From Solidesulfovibrio sp. (GTDB lineage Bacteria > Desulfobacterota > Desulfovibrionia > Desulfovibrionales > Desulfovibrionaceae), in contig NZ_JBCFBA010000008.1 of NCBI RefSeq assembly GCF_038562415.1, positions 9,692 to 48,463 on the forward strand: 38,772 nt of DNA, given 5' to 3'. The first letter of the stretch is position 1. Each line of letters starts with the position of its first letter. The notes beneath the pieces were generated by a model. It worked only from the letters and a program-made list of their open reading frames with translations, was not told where the DNA came from and ran no database searches. Of the stretch, positions 24,191 to 32,047 are shown piece after piece. Position numbers and translations under genes: made by a program.

Positions 24191-24688
24191 ATGGAAACGC
24201 TCAAAAGCGTCCTGGCGTTTTTCGAAGCCGTGGGGCAGGTGGCGGCCATCGTCCTGCTCGTGGCCGTGGTCGCGGGCGTGGTGTGGTTCGCCTGGCTCGG
24301 CCGGGTGAGCCGGCGCCTGCCGGCCTCGGTTTCGCCCACGGGCGGTCCGCTTCGCACCGGCGGCCCCAAACCCAACTGGGTCGCTTCCACGGCCCGCAGA
24401 CAAGACGTGCTGCATTATATCGCCCCGCGCCCGGCGGCGCAAAACCCCATCCCCCGCCTGGTCGCGCTGCTGCCCGGGTTGGGGCTGACGGTGCGGGACG
24501 CGACCGAACGCTACCTCCAGGCCACGGCCTCCTCGACGCGTTTCGGCTTCGTGGACGATGTCGAATTTTTGTACGATCCCGCCGCCGGCCTGCTCCATGC
24601 CCGCAGCGCCTCGCGCGTGGGCTACAGCGACATCGGCGCCAACCGCCGCCGCCTGGAGGCGATTTTCCGGGAACTCGGCAAGGAGTAG
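24191..24688 (+). CDS. DUF1499-family membrane-anchored protein
   Basis: The 165-residue protein has one N-terminal membrane helix (about 15-36, GQVAAIVLLVAVVAGVVWFAW). Its soluble part matches the DUF1499 pattern: a PNWV start, HYIAPRP, LTVRDATERYLQATASSTRFGFVDDVEFLYD, and the diagnostic RSASRVGYSDIGANRRRLEAIF. The biochemical role of this family is unknown. AAGGGG lies six bases before the ATG. It is probably cotranscribed with aroE and converges on mltD. Confidence 0.85.
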   Translation: METLKSVLAFFEAVGQVAAIVLLVAVVAGVVWFAWLGRVSRRLPASVSPTGGPLRTGGPKPNWVASTARRQDVLHYIAPRPAAQNPIPRLVALLPGLGLTVRDATERYLQATASSTRFGFVDDVEFLYDPAAGLLHARSASRVGYSDIGANRRRLEAIFRELGKE

Positions 24689-24717
24689 GCGGGTTCGCCG
24701 AAAGGGACGGGGCGCCG

Positions 24718-26700
24718 TTATTCCTTGCGGATGGTGAGCTGGGCGCCGGCTTGCAGGGCGCCGGCGGTCTTCATGTTGTTCCAGGCCATCAGCGACGAGG
24801 GCTCGACATTGAATTTCTTGGCGATGCCCCAGACCGTCTCGCCGGGGCCGACCTTGTAGTTGACGGCCTTGGCCGGGGCCTTGTCGGCTTTGGCCGCGAC
24901 CTGCACGGGCGCGGGGGCCGGTGCCTTGGCCGGCGGGGCCTTGGCCACGCCGGCGGCCTTGTCGCCGAAGAGCCGGCCGGCCGAGGGCGCCGGGGATTTG
25001 TCCGCCACGGCCGCCAGTGGCTTGGCCGTCTTGGCGTCGCGGGCCGCCGGCGCCGGCTCTTTTGACGGCGCCACGGCCACGGCGGCCGGCCCGGCCGGCT
25101 TGCCCTTGCCCGGGATGGTCAGGGTGGCGCCGGCGCGCAGGTCCTTGGGGGAGCGCAGCTTGTTGGCGGCCATGAGCGTCTCGGCGCTCAGGCCGTATTT
25201 GGCGGCGATGCCGCTGACGGATTCGCCCTTTTGCACGCGGTGGCTGGCGTCGGCCACGGTGGCCGGCTGGGGGGAGGGCGCGGCCGGCACGGCGCCGGAC
25301 TTGGCCGCGGCCACGGCGGCCGGCTGGGCCGGCGCGCCGCCGGGGATGACGATCCAGCTGCCTTGCGTCAGGCGGCGCTCGTTTTTCATCTTGTTGGCGG
25401 CGAGCAACTCCTTGGTGGACACGCCGTATTTTTTCGCGATGCTGCCGATGGATTCGCCCTTGTTGACCCGGTGGCGCGCCGGCTTGGCCGCGGCCAGGGG
25501 CTTGGGCGCGCAGGCGTCGGGGCCTTCGGCCAGGGCGGTGTTGTCGACGCCGGAGGCGCTTAAGGCCACGCGCACGGTCTGGCCGGGCGGCAGGTCCTCG
25601 GGCAGGGCGGCGTTTAACTGGCGCAGTTCGGCCACGGGCATGCCGGCCCGTCGGGCGATGGCCCACCAGGTGTCGCCGGCCTGGGCGGTGACGGTCTGGA
25701 CGCCGCCCGAGGGGTAGTTGCCGGGATTTTGCAGGAAAGCCAGGACGACCGGCTCCTTGGCCACGGGCACGTAGACGTTGACCGTGGCGTCGGGCGGGCT
25801 CACCTGACGGCGAAAGCCCGGGTTGTAGTCCCGAAACTGCTCCCAGCTCATCTCGCAGGCCCTTGATAGGGCCAGCAGGTCCGTGCCGCCCGGCACCGGC
25901 ACTTCCTTGAGGTTGGGGCCCGCCTGCCAGTTGATCTTCTTGAAGCCCAGGCTGTCCAGGTTCTGGAAGATTTTCAGCACGGCCAGGAATTTCGGCACGT
26001 AGTGGCGGGTTTCCTGCTTGAGGAGCTTGGGGTCCTTGGCGATGTCGAAGAAGTCGCATTGGCCGCTGGCGGCCATGACCCGGGAGATCTTGCCCTCGCC
26101 GGCGTTGTAGGCGGCCAGGGCCAGGTTCCAGTCGCCGAACATCTGATAGAGCTTGGTCAGGTACTTGGCCGCGGCCACGGTGGACTTGTAGGGGTCGCGG
26201 CGTTCGTCCACCCACCAGTCGACGGTCAGGCCGAAGCGGCGGCCGGTGTAGGGCATGAACTGCCACATGCCGCCCGCGCCCACGGGCGAATAGGCCATGG
26301 CGCTGTAGCCCGACTCGATGAACGGCAGCACGATGAGGTCCGGCGGCAGGTTGTAGCTGGCCAGCACGGCCCGGACGTAGGGCAGGTGGGGTTCGGCCCG
26401 TTGCAGCCATTTCTCCATGGTGCCTTTCTTGTCCATGGTGAAGTATTGCAGGAACATCTCCACTTCCTCGTTGTCGGCCACGTCCAGGTTGAACTGGATG
26501 GCGCCGCGCGAGGCCAGGGCTTTTTTCTCCTGTTCGGTCAGCGGCCGGCCGCGCTTGAGGTCCTTGAGGATCTGCGAGGTGTCCCAGACCTCGGGTTCGA
26601 GGTTGGCCTTCATGTCGTTATTCTTGTCGTATTTGTTGCCGGCGCAACCGGCCAGGGCCAGCAGCAGCGAGAGGGCGAGGCAGGGAAAATAACGGGCCAT
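24718..26700 (-). CDS. mltD: Lytic transglycosylase with LysM repeats (MltD-like lipoprotein)
   Basis: The 660-residue envelope enzyme cleaves the glycan strand of peptidoglycan to 1,6-anhydro products. The signal ends in lipobox LALAGC (Cys19). The SLT domain (about 110-230) has catalytic Glu129 in LPFIESGYSAMAYSP, then GAGGMWQFMPYTGRRFG and LALAAYNAGEGKISR. The C-terminal half has four LysM-type repeats (QAGDTWWAIA, NKGESIGSIAKKYGV, QKGESVSGIAAKYGL, GPGETVWGIAKKFNV) joined by Ala/Pro linkers. That is more repeats than the usual two in E. coli MltD. The start at 26700 is chosen for the signal peptide and GGAG seven bases upstream. It is transcribed divergently from rlmB. Confidence 0.93.
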   Translation of the reverse strand: MARYFPCLALSLLLALAGCAGNKYDKNNDMKANLEPEVWDTSQILKDLKRGRPLTEQEKKALASRGAIQFNLDVADNEEVEMFLQYFTMDKKGTMEKWLQRAEPHLPYVRAVLASYNLPPDLIVLPFIESGYSAMAYSPVGAGGMWQFMPYTGRRFGLTVDWWVDERRDPYKSTVAAAKYLTKLYQMFGDWNLALAAYNAGEGKISRVMAASGQCDFFDIAKDPKLLKQETRHYVPKFLAVLKIFQNLDSLGFKKINWQAGPNLKEVPVPGGTDLLALSRACEMSWEQFRDYNPGFRRQVSPPDATVNVYVPVAKEPVVLAFLQNPGNYPSGGVQTVTAQAGDTWWAIARRAGMPVAELRQLNAALPEDLPPGQTVRVALSASGVDNTALAEGPDACAPKPLAAAKPARHRVNKGESIGSIAKKYGVSTKELLAANKMKNERRLTQGSWIVIPGGAPAQPAAVAAAKSGAVPAAPSPQPATVADASHRVQKGESVSGIAAKYGLSAETLMAANKLRSPKDLRAGATLTIPGKGKPAGPAAVAVAPSKEPAPAARDAKTAKPLAAVADKSPAPSAGRLFGDKAAGVAKAPPAKAPAPAPVQVAAKADKAPAKAVNYKVGPGETVWGIAKKFNVEPSSLMAWNNMKTAGALQAGAQLTIRKE

Positions 26701-26882
26701 GCGGGGTCTCCAAGGGAAAAAAACGGCAACCGGCCGCCGAGAGGGAGGCTTCCGGAAGGTTGTCGTCGGAATTTCTAACTGCCGTGATTTTTTAACAATT
26801 AAGGAATCGTTAGTCCAAAGTGGACGAAAACGCAAGGGAAAAAAAGACTTGTGGTCCCGCAGGCTTTGGGCCACCTAGGGCC

Positions 26883-27782
26883 ATGCCCCAACATGACCGC
26901 CCTCGTCGGCCGCCCGAAACGGCGCGGCCGCGCAACCGGACCGCGTCCGCGCCTGCCGCCTCTGTGTCGTCCCGCCGGCCCGTGGCCGCGTCCGCCTCTG
27001 CCGAGGCGCCGCCTTCCCCCCCGGCCGCCATGCCCCCCGGGCCGGAGGACGTGCTGCCCGGCCGCAAGCCCGTGCGGGAGCTCTTGGCCGACCAGCCCCG
27101 GACCGTGGACGACGTGCTGCTGCGCCAGGGCTTGCGCGGCCCGGACATCGAGGCCATCGTGACCGCCTGCCGCGAGGCCCATGTCCGCTTCCGCTTCGTG
27201 CCGGCCGGGGATCTCGACCGAATTTTTCCCGGCAACCACCAGGGCGTGCTGGCCCGGCTCGTGGCCGGCGAACTGGCCAGCGTGGCCGACGTGCTCGCGG
27301 CCGCGCGCGCCGCGCCCCTGCCCGTGGCCCTGGCCCTGGACCGGGTGCAGGACCCGGGCAACGTGGGCACGCTGGCGCGCACGCTCTACGCCCTGGGCGG
27401 CGGCGGGCTCATCCTGCCGCGCCACGAGGGGGCGCGGCTCGGGCCGGCGGCGGCCAAGGCGGCGGCCGGGACGCTCTCGCGCCTGCCCGTGGCCAAGGCC
27501 ACCAATCTGGCCCGGGCTCTGGACGAGGCCGTCGAGGCCGGTTTCACGGTCATCGGCGCGGCCGGCGAGGACGGGGCGCAAAACGCCTTGACGGCCAGGC
27601 CGCCGTTTCCGCTGGTCCTGGTGCTCGGCAACGAGGAAGAGGGGATCCGGCCGGGCATCCGCAAGCGCTGCCAGGCCTTGTTGCGCATTCCCCAGGCCAG
27701 GCCGCTCGATTCCATGAACGTGGCCCAGGCCGGGGCCATCATTTTGGGTCGGCTGGCGGCGTTGGTTTTTCCCCAAGGCTAG
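26883..27782 (+). CDS. rlmB: SPOUT 2'-O-ribose rRNA/tRNA methyltransferase (TrmH/RlmB family)
   Basis: The protein transfers methyl from SAM to a ribose 2'-OH. The RlmB enzyme modifies G2251 of 23S rRNA. The catalytic domain (about 140-295) shows the SpoU motifs VALALDRVQDPGNVGTLART, LVLVLGNEEEGIRPGIRKRC and LRIPQARPLDSMNVAQAGAI, with a knotted C-terminus. The N-terminal L30e-like substrate domain contains GRKPVRELL. From ATG 26883 the protein is 299 residues, with about 50 low-complexity Pro/Ala/Arg residues in front. An in-frame ATG at 27030 would give about 250, nearer the family norm. Neither has a clear ribosome site. The 3' end overlaps the convergent rluA-family gene by 44 bases. Confidence 0.85.
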   Translation: MPQHDRPRRPPETARPRNRTASAPAASVSSRRPVAASASAEAPPSPPAAMPPGPEDVLPGRKPVRELLADQPRTVDDVLLRQGLRGPDIEAIVTACREAHVRFRFVPAGDLDRIFPGNHQGVLARLVAGELASVADVLAAARAAPLPVALALDRVQDPGNVGTLARTLYALGGGGLILPRHEGARLGPAAAKAAAGTLSRLPVAKATNLARALDEAVEAGFTVIGAAGEDGAQNALTARPPFPLVLVLGNEEEGIRPGIRKRCQALLRIPQARPLDSMNVAQAGAIILGRLAALVFPQG

Positions 27783-28761
27783 GCTCGGCCTCGCGGCAGG
27801 CGTCCCGCATGGCCCGGCGCAGCCGCTTGACGGTCCAGGGCGCCTCCCAGTCCGGCGGGGCGCAAAAGGCCGCTTCGGGCAGGGTCACCCGCCAGGCGTG
27901 CAGGCGCAGGGGCGGCGGGCCGCCGCCGTACTTGGCGTCGCCCACGATGGGGTGGCCGCGCGAGGCCAACTGGGCTCGGATCTGCTGGGTGCGGCCGGTC
28001 AGCAGGCGCACTTCCAGCAGGCTGGCCGCGGGCATGAGGCCGATCAGGCGCACCTTGGACACGGCCTCCTTGCCGTTTTCCCCGGCTTCCACGCGCTGCC
28101 GGCCCGGGCCGCCTTCCTTGGCCAGCCGGTCGCGCAGGGTCAGCCATTCGTTGAGCTCGCCCAGCTCCCATTTCCCCCAGACCCAGGCGAAATAGTCCTT
28201 GTGGGCCTCGCCCGCGGCCATGGCCTCGTGGAGGCGGCGCAGGGCGCGGTAGCTTTTGGCCACGAGCAGGATGCCCGTGGTGTCGCGGTCCAGGCGGTGG
28301 GCCGGGGTGGGGCGGAAGGGGGCGTCCGGGCAGCGGGCGTGCAGGATGGTGGTCAGGGCCAGGGCGTGGCCGGAGCCCGGGTGCACGGGCAGGCCGGCGG
28401 GCTTGACCACGACGAGGAGCTCGTCGTCCTCGTGGAGGATGTCCAGGGGCGGCGCGCCGGGGAGGGGGAGGGCCGCCTTGGCGGCCGGCGCCGTGTCCGG
28501 GCGGTGCGGGCCGGCCGGGGGCGGTGTTTGCCCGGGCGTCCCGGCTTCGGTTTCGTAGGGCGGTACGCGCACTTTTTGCCCCTCGTCGATGCGGTCGAAG
28601 GGCTTGCAGCGCTTGCCGTCCAGGCGCACCTGGCCGGTGCGGATGAAGCGTTGCAGGGCGGCCTGCGGCACCACGCCGCGAAGGCGCCGCACCAGGTATT
28701 GCAGCAGCTTCTGGCCGGCCTCGGCCGGGCCGACGACAAACGTCTGGACCGGGGTCTTCAT
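27739..28761 (-). CDS. RluA-family pseudouridine synthase with S4 domain
   Basis: The 340-residue enzyme converts uridine to pseudouridine in rRNA or tRNA. An N-terminal S4 RNA-binding domain (about 15-70) is followed by a Pro/Ala linker (about 72-105) and the catalytic domain. Key motifs are ILHEDDELLVVVKPAGLPVHPG, HRLDRDTTGILLVAKS with catalytic Asp158, LLEVRLLTGRTQQIRAQL and HPIVGDAKYGG. It resembles RluC/RluD, but the target position cannot be read from sequence. The start at 28761 (MKTPVQTF) is chosen over the longer frame, whose extra residues (MVYVPCHRCGRDR) are not typical. Its stop lies inside the rlmB coding region on the other strand. Confidence 0.9.
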   Translation of the reverse strand: MKTPVQTFVVGPAEAGQKLLQYLVRRLRGVVPQAALQRFIRTGQVRLDGKRCKPFDRIDEGQKVRVPPYETEAGTPGQTPPPAGPHRPDTAPAAKAALPLPGAPPLDILHEDDELLVVVKPAGLPVHPGSGHALALTTILHARCPDAPFRPTPAHRLDRDTTGILLVAKSYRALRRLHEAMAAGEAHKDYFAWVWGKWELGELNEWLTLRDRLAKEGGPGRQRVEAGENGKEAVSKVRLIGLMPAASLLEVRLLTGRTQQIRAQLASRGHPIVGDAKYGGGPPPLRLHAWRVTLPEAAFCAPPDWEAPWTVKRLRRAMRDACREAEPSLGEKPTPPADPK

Positions 28762-28825
28762 GCGATCCCGACCGCAGCGGTGGCATGGGACATAAACCAC
28801 CCTTGAGCGTTTTTCGGGAGGGGAG

Positions 28826-28867
28826 CGCGAGGGGAACCCCTTTTTCCAAAAAGGGGTTCCCCTCGCG
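28826..28867 (-). terminator. Perfect hairpin after livK
   Basis: Arms 28826-28845 and 28848-28867 pair over 20 bases with a two-base loop and an A5/T5 stretch next to it. It lies 29 bases after the livK stop, in minus-strand orientation. The inner stem is almost the same as at 23229-23276, and the sequence between it and the livK stop repeats the GGAAGATGCC lead-in seen at 23211-23219. Confidence 0.7.
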
Positions 28868-28895
28868 GCATCTTCCGCTTCTCTTCCCTATCCGC

Positions 28896-30065
28896 CTACG
28901 GCGCGAGCTTGAAGCGGCCGGAATCGACGATGAGCATGATCATGGAGTCCTCGCGCAGGCCGTTGTGGTCCTGGGAGGACAGCGTGTAGACGCCGGAGAC
29001 GCCGACCACGTTCTGCAGCTTTTCCAGGGCGGCGCGCAGGGCCTCGGGATCGGCCTTGCCGGCCTTTTCCAGGCCGGCGCGCAGCAGCGTCAGCGCGTCG
29101 TAGGCGTAGCCCGAGTGGGTGTTGAGCGGGAACTTCTCCTGGATGCCGGCGTCCTTGTAGGCCTTGATGAAGGACTCGATGACGATCTTCTGGGGGTCCT
29201 CGTCGGGCAGGGATTCCGGGGCCATGAGCTTGGTGCCGGGCATGATCGTGCCGCCGGCGGCCTCGCCGGCCAGTTCCAGGTAGCTGGGGCCGGGCTGGCC
29301 GTGGCTTTGCACGAGCAGGGGCCGTTCGCCGGGCAGGGCGGCGAAGTTCTTGGTGGCGATGGCCCCGGCCGGGCCGATGGTCCAGACCACCACGGCCTGC
29401 GGCTTGGCCGCCTGCAGCTTGAAGGTCTGGGCGGAAAAGTCCGTGCCCTTGGGGTCGAAGCTCTCCTCGGCGATGATGTCGATGCCGTATTTGCCGGCGT
29501 TGGCCTTGAGTTCGGCCAGGCCGTCCTGGCCGAAGGCGTCCTTGGAGCTCATGACCGCGATTTTGGAGATGTTCTTGCCCTTGAGGTACTCGTAGATCTT
29601 GCCCACGGCCGTGGCCGTGCGCTGGGGGGCCTTGAAGGTCCAGTCGTAGGGGCCGAACTTGCCGCCGGAGATGATGGCGTCGCCGCCGACGGTCATGATG
29701 ACCGGGACTTTCTGCTCCTCGGTGTACTTTTTGACGGCCAGCCCTTCGCCGGTGGAGGTGGGGCCGATGATCGCCAGGACCTTGTCGCCCTCGACGAGTT
29801 GGCGGGCCTGGCGCAGGGCCACGTCGGGAGAGGATTCGGTATCGTAGCTGATGAGCTTGACGGGCCGGCCGAGGACGCCGCCCATGGCGTTGAGCTGGGC
29901 GACGGTCATTTCGGCCACGAGCTTGCTGGGGGTGCCGACCACGGCGGCTGGCCCGGACTGGGCGAACAGCCCGCCGATGACGATGGGGTCGCCGGTGGGC
30001 TGGGCCGTGGCGACGACTGCCGGGAATGCGAAAAGTGCGGCGAGAAATAACAGGATTTTGGCCAT
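28896..30065 (-). CDS. livK: Branched-chain amino acid-type ABC transporter substrate-binding protein
   Basis: The 389-residue periplasmic binding protein has a signal peptide (MAKILLFLAALFAFPAVVATAQ, cleavage near ATAQ) and a type-I periplasmic-binding fold. IVIGGLFAQSGPAAVVGTP, KLISYDTESSPDVALRQARQL, AIIGPTSTGEG, ISKIAVMSSKDAFGQDG and HSGYAYDALTLLRAGLEKAG are typical. It would capture a branched-chain or related amino acid, but exact specificity is unknown. GGAGG lies eight bases before the ATG at 30065. It is split from livM-livH by two AT-rich genes and seems to have its own promoter (30112-30139). Confidence 0.92.
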   Translation of the reverse strand: MAKILLFLAALFAFPAVVATAQPTGDPIVIGGLFAQSGPAAVVGTPSKLVAEMTVAQLNAMGGVLGRPVKLISYDTESSPDVALRQARQLVEGDKVLAIIGPTSTGEGLAVKKYTEEQKVPVIMTVGGDAIISGGKFGPYDWTFKAPQRTATAVGKIYEYLKGKNISKIAVMSSKDAFGQDGLAELKANAGKYGIDIIAEESFDPKGTDFSAQTFKLQAAKPQAVVVWTIGPAGAIATKNFAALPGERPLLVQSHGQPGPSYLELAGEAAGGTIMPGTKLMAPESLPDEDPQKIVIESFIKAYKDAGIQEKFPLNTHSGYAYDALTLLRAGLEKAGKADPEALRAALEKLQNVVGVSGVYTLSSQDHNGLREDSMIMLIVDSGRFKLAP

Positions 30066-30111
30066 TCGGGGAGCCTCCGGGGCAAAGTGATCGCCAATGG
30101 GCGACGGGGAT

Positions 30112-30139
30112 TTTGTACCGTAACCGGAGGCGTTGTAAA
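30112..30139 (-). promoter_or_regulatory. Sigma70-type promoter candidate for livK
   Basis: On the minus strand TTTACA (30139-30134) matches five of six -35 positions. Sixteen bases further, TACAAA (30117-30112) matches four of six -10 positions. The start would fall near 30105, about 40 bases before the livK ATG. The presence of an own promoter would explain how livK works apart from the permease genes. Confidence 0.45.
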
Positions 30140-30176
30140 TCCTTTTCGCAAGGCGGCGGCCGGGGGAGAGGAGAGT

Positions 30177-30208
30177 GGCCGCCCGTCCCGGGGGAGGGGC
30201 GGGCGGCC
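30177..30208 (-). terminator. GC hairpin after the AT-rich gene pair
   Basis: GGCCGCCCG (30177-30185) pairs with CGGGCGGCC (30200-30208), extended inwards by CCC/GGG. It starts ten bases after the stop of the helical-protein gene on the minus strand. There is no T tract after it. It marks the sharp return to GC-rich sequence. Confidence 0.45.
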
Positions 30209-30217
30209 CTGTTCCGG

Positions 30218-30886
30218 CTAGATGGCGAGAAAGGGTAAAATCTTGGCAGCGGCGGCGAGGACGTCGATGATGGCCGCAATGACTGCTGATGCCATTGCGA
30301 TTGTTTCCTTGTATTTCTTGAGCTTTTCTTTGAATGCATCGAGTTTTTTGTTGGCGTCCGTAATGATTGCAAAGACTTTGAGAAGTTTTTCGTTGTTCAG
30401 CGAAGAGATGACATTGACGGCGGTAAACAAAAAATCCGTACATCGATGTTGTGCCGTATTGACAGTATCCTCATCCGTAAAATCGTCGCTGAATTGTACG
30501 TTCATCACTTTGACAGCGTGGATAATGTCCTGAATAAACTGTTCAGGATTGCTCTCCATCGACGCGGCTTTGTCCTTGAGCAGTGATTGATAGGAGGTGA
30601 TACTCTCTATTATGGCTTTTGCCTTTGCATCAGTCGCATATTTGGACTGTAGGCGTTCTTTGGCCCCTGGGACGGCTTCGGCCAGGGCGTCGTTGGCTTT
30701 TTTCAATTCCAGAAGCGCCTTGGCCGGTGTGTAGGATTTGATGACGGAAACCATTTGCCGCACTTCGGCAGAAAGTTGTACGTCTTCGGTTTTGCTGAAG
30801 ATATCCTTATGGAGGGAGACGATAGTGTCGATGTCGGAAGCGATCGTCGTGTATTGTTCGAGGAGTTCCGATATGGTTACACTCAT
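30218..30886 (-). CDS. Helical protein with hydrophobic C-terminus, unknown family
   Basis: The 222-residue product has no signal peptide. Almost all of it reads as amphipathic helix (ISELLEQYTTIASDIDTIVSLHK, AKALLELKKANDALAEAV, AKAIIESITSYQSLLKDKA, NKKLDAFKEKLKKYKETIA). The last 25 or so residues are hydrophobic (MASAVIAAIIDVLAAAAKILPFLAI) and could insert in a membrane. I recognise no family. Base composition is far more AT-rich than in the neighbours. GGAG precedes the ATG, which lies 18 bases after the stop of the lipoprotein gene, so the two are an operon. Long helices with one hydrophobic hairpin or tail recall alpha-helical pore-forming proteins, but this is only a resemblance. Confidence 0.75.
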   Translation of the reverse strand: MSVTISELLEQYTTIASDIDTIVSLHKDIFSKTEDVQLSAEVRQMVSVIKSYTPAKALLELKKANDALAEAVPGAKERLQSKYATDAKAKAIIESITSYQSLLKDKAASMESNPEQFIQDIIHAVKVMNVQFSDDFTDEDTVNTAQHRCTDFLFTAVNVISSLNNEKLLKVFAIITDANKKLDAFKEKLKKYKETIAMASAVIAAIIDVLAAAAKILPFLAI

Positions 30887-30904
30887 GGATTTGATCTCCG
30901 GTTC

Positions 30905-31882
30905 TTATAAAGTTGATAATTGCAGGAGCGACTCGACTCCCGTCAGTTGTTGGGTCACAAGAATGATGTTTTCCGAAAGTTGCTGTGTGTCTTTGCTTGT
31001 CATGGCGTTCGGAAGGCTCGATACCACTTTGGCGTACCCGTCTAGCGCTGCATTGAATGCCGCGATCATGCCGCAGGCTTTGTCTCGCTTGAGCCTGTAA
31101 TTTATCATAATTTTGTGGATGTTTTGTATTTCGCCAGGTTTTGACTGGGCGGTGAGCGTTTCTTTGTTAGCCCGAATGAGCGCTTGAAATGAAGTGCAGA
31201 TTTCTGTGTTTGCAATGGAATTTGAATCCTTAGTGTAACCATCAGCGACGCAGTATTGCGATGTGTCTGTCGTTATGCCGCATGTTCCGATTTCCGCTTT
31301 GACTATGTCCACAAATTTGAGAATTGCCGGAGTGACTGTTTCCAACGATTTTGCTGTTATTTTTAGTTTTCTCTCGGCGATAAGCCAGTCAGATATTTTC
31401 GTTGCGGCTTGACTGACGGTTGCTTGGGTGATGCCGCTCGGGAGCGTCACCTTCGGCAACAGCGTTGTCTGCAAGGTGGAGAGTTTCTTGGATAACGTTG
31501 TGATCTCCGAATCCAAGGTCGTATCGATCTCGTTGGACATGATATACTTGAGGCTCTGTGCGTACGTTTTCAGTGTATTGAACAACAGTTTGCGAAAAGC
31601 CAGATTATTCGGATTGACATACGTAAGTTCGTAGCTGATTGCGGAGAGTTTTGTGTCGGTTGATTGGATAAATTGTTCGACTTTTGTCGCCTGTTGCAAG
31701 GAATACGTATAGTCGTAAACCTTTATGGCATCATCCGAAAGTTTGTCTGTCACGGTAGAGAAGTTGGCGAATTGGGTGGGTGCCGTTTTTGGGATGGTCG
31801 CGCATCCCGCGAGAAACAGCAGGCAAAGGACAAGGGCCACGGGACGGATGGTGGGGCGCGTTCGGAAGACGAATTCGGCCAT
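30905..31882 (-). CDS. AT-rich lipoprotein of unknown family
   Basis: This is a 325-residue lipoprotein. An Arg-containing N-terminus and a hydrophobic stretch (PVALVLCLLFLAGC) end in a lipobox with Cys27. The mature part is mostly helical and Thr-, Ser- and Lys-rich (VTDKLSDDAIKVYDYTYSLQQA, ITTLSKKLSTLQTTLL, KISDWLIAERKLKITAKSLE) with four further cysteines (GTCGI, QYCVA, EICTS, KACGM) that could form disulfides. I know no family for it. Codons are AT-rich from about residue 30 onward, while the signal-peptide part (about 31790-31882) is GC-rich like the host. GGAGG lies seven bases before the ATG, after a small hairpin (31899-31913). It is the first gene of a two-gene unit. Confidence 0.78.
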   Translation of the reverse strand: MAEFVFRTRPTIRPVALVLCLLFLAGCATIPKTAPTQFANFSTVTDKLSDDAIKVYDYTYSLQQATKVEQFIQSTDTKLSAISYELTYVNPNNLAFRKLLFNTLKTYAQSLKYIMSNEIDTTLDSEITTLSKKLSTLQTTLLPKVTLPSGITQATVSQAATKISDWLIAERKLKITAKSLETVTPAILKFVDIVKAEIGTCGITTDTSQYCVADGYTKDSNSIANTEICTSFQALIRANKETLTAQSKPGEIQNIHKIMINYRLKRDKACGMIAAFNAALDGYAKVVSSLPNAMTSKDTQQLSENIILVTQQLTGVESLLQLSTL

Positions 31883-31898
31883 GGCGGAACCCTCCGGA

Positions 31899-31913
31899 GC
31901 AAAACGGTTTTGC
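31899..31913 (-). promoter_or_regulatory. Leader hairpin before the AT-rich lipoprotein gene
   Basis: GCAAAAC (31899-31905) pairs with GTTTTGC (31907-31913). In the minus-strand transcript it lies directly before the GGAGG ribosome site and could influence translation or mRNA stability. Confidence 0.35.
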
Positions 31914-31969
31914 GTGGGGATGCGGCAAGCCTTCCTGAAATCGCGGAAACGTATATATGTTAGTTGATA

Positions 31970-31998
31970 TTAATAGGCGCTATAGAAGACCGCGTCAA
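31970..31998 (-). promoter_or_regulatory. Sigma70-type promoter of the AT-rich gene pair
   Basis: On the minus strand TTGACG (31998-31993) is followed after exactly 17 bases by TATTAA (31975-31970). These match five and four of six consensus positions. The start would be near 31963, about 80 bases before the lipoprotein ATG. The surrounding sequence is AT-rich, and the promoter lies between the livM stop (32048) and the lipoprotein, so the pair does not depend on liv transcription. Confidence 0.6.
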
Positions 31999-32047
31999 AC
32001 GATTTGTGGTCAGAAAAAGGAAATGCGAAAGACGAGAAGAAGGGATG

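Noticed and set aside
30081-30096. Sigma54-like TGGC...TTTGC with GG-N10-GC spacing before livK
   Set aside because: Its start site would fall at about 30071, beyond the GGAGG ribosome site at 30078-30074, leaving livK almost leaderless. The sigma70-like pair further upstream fits better.
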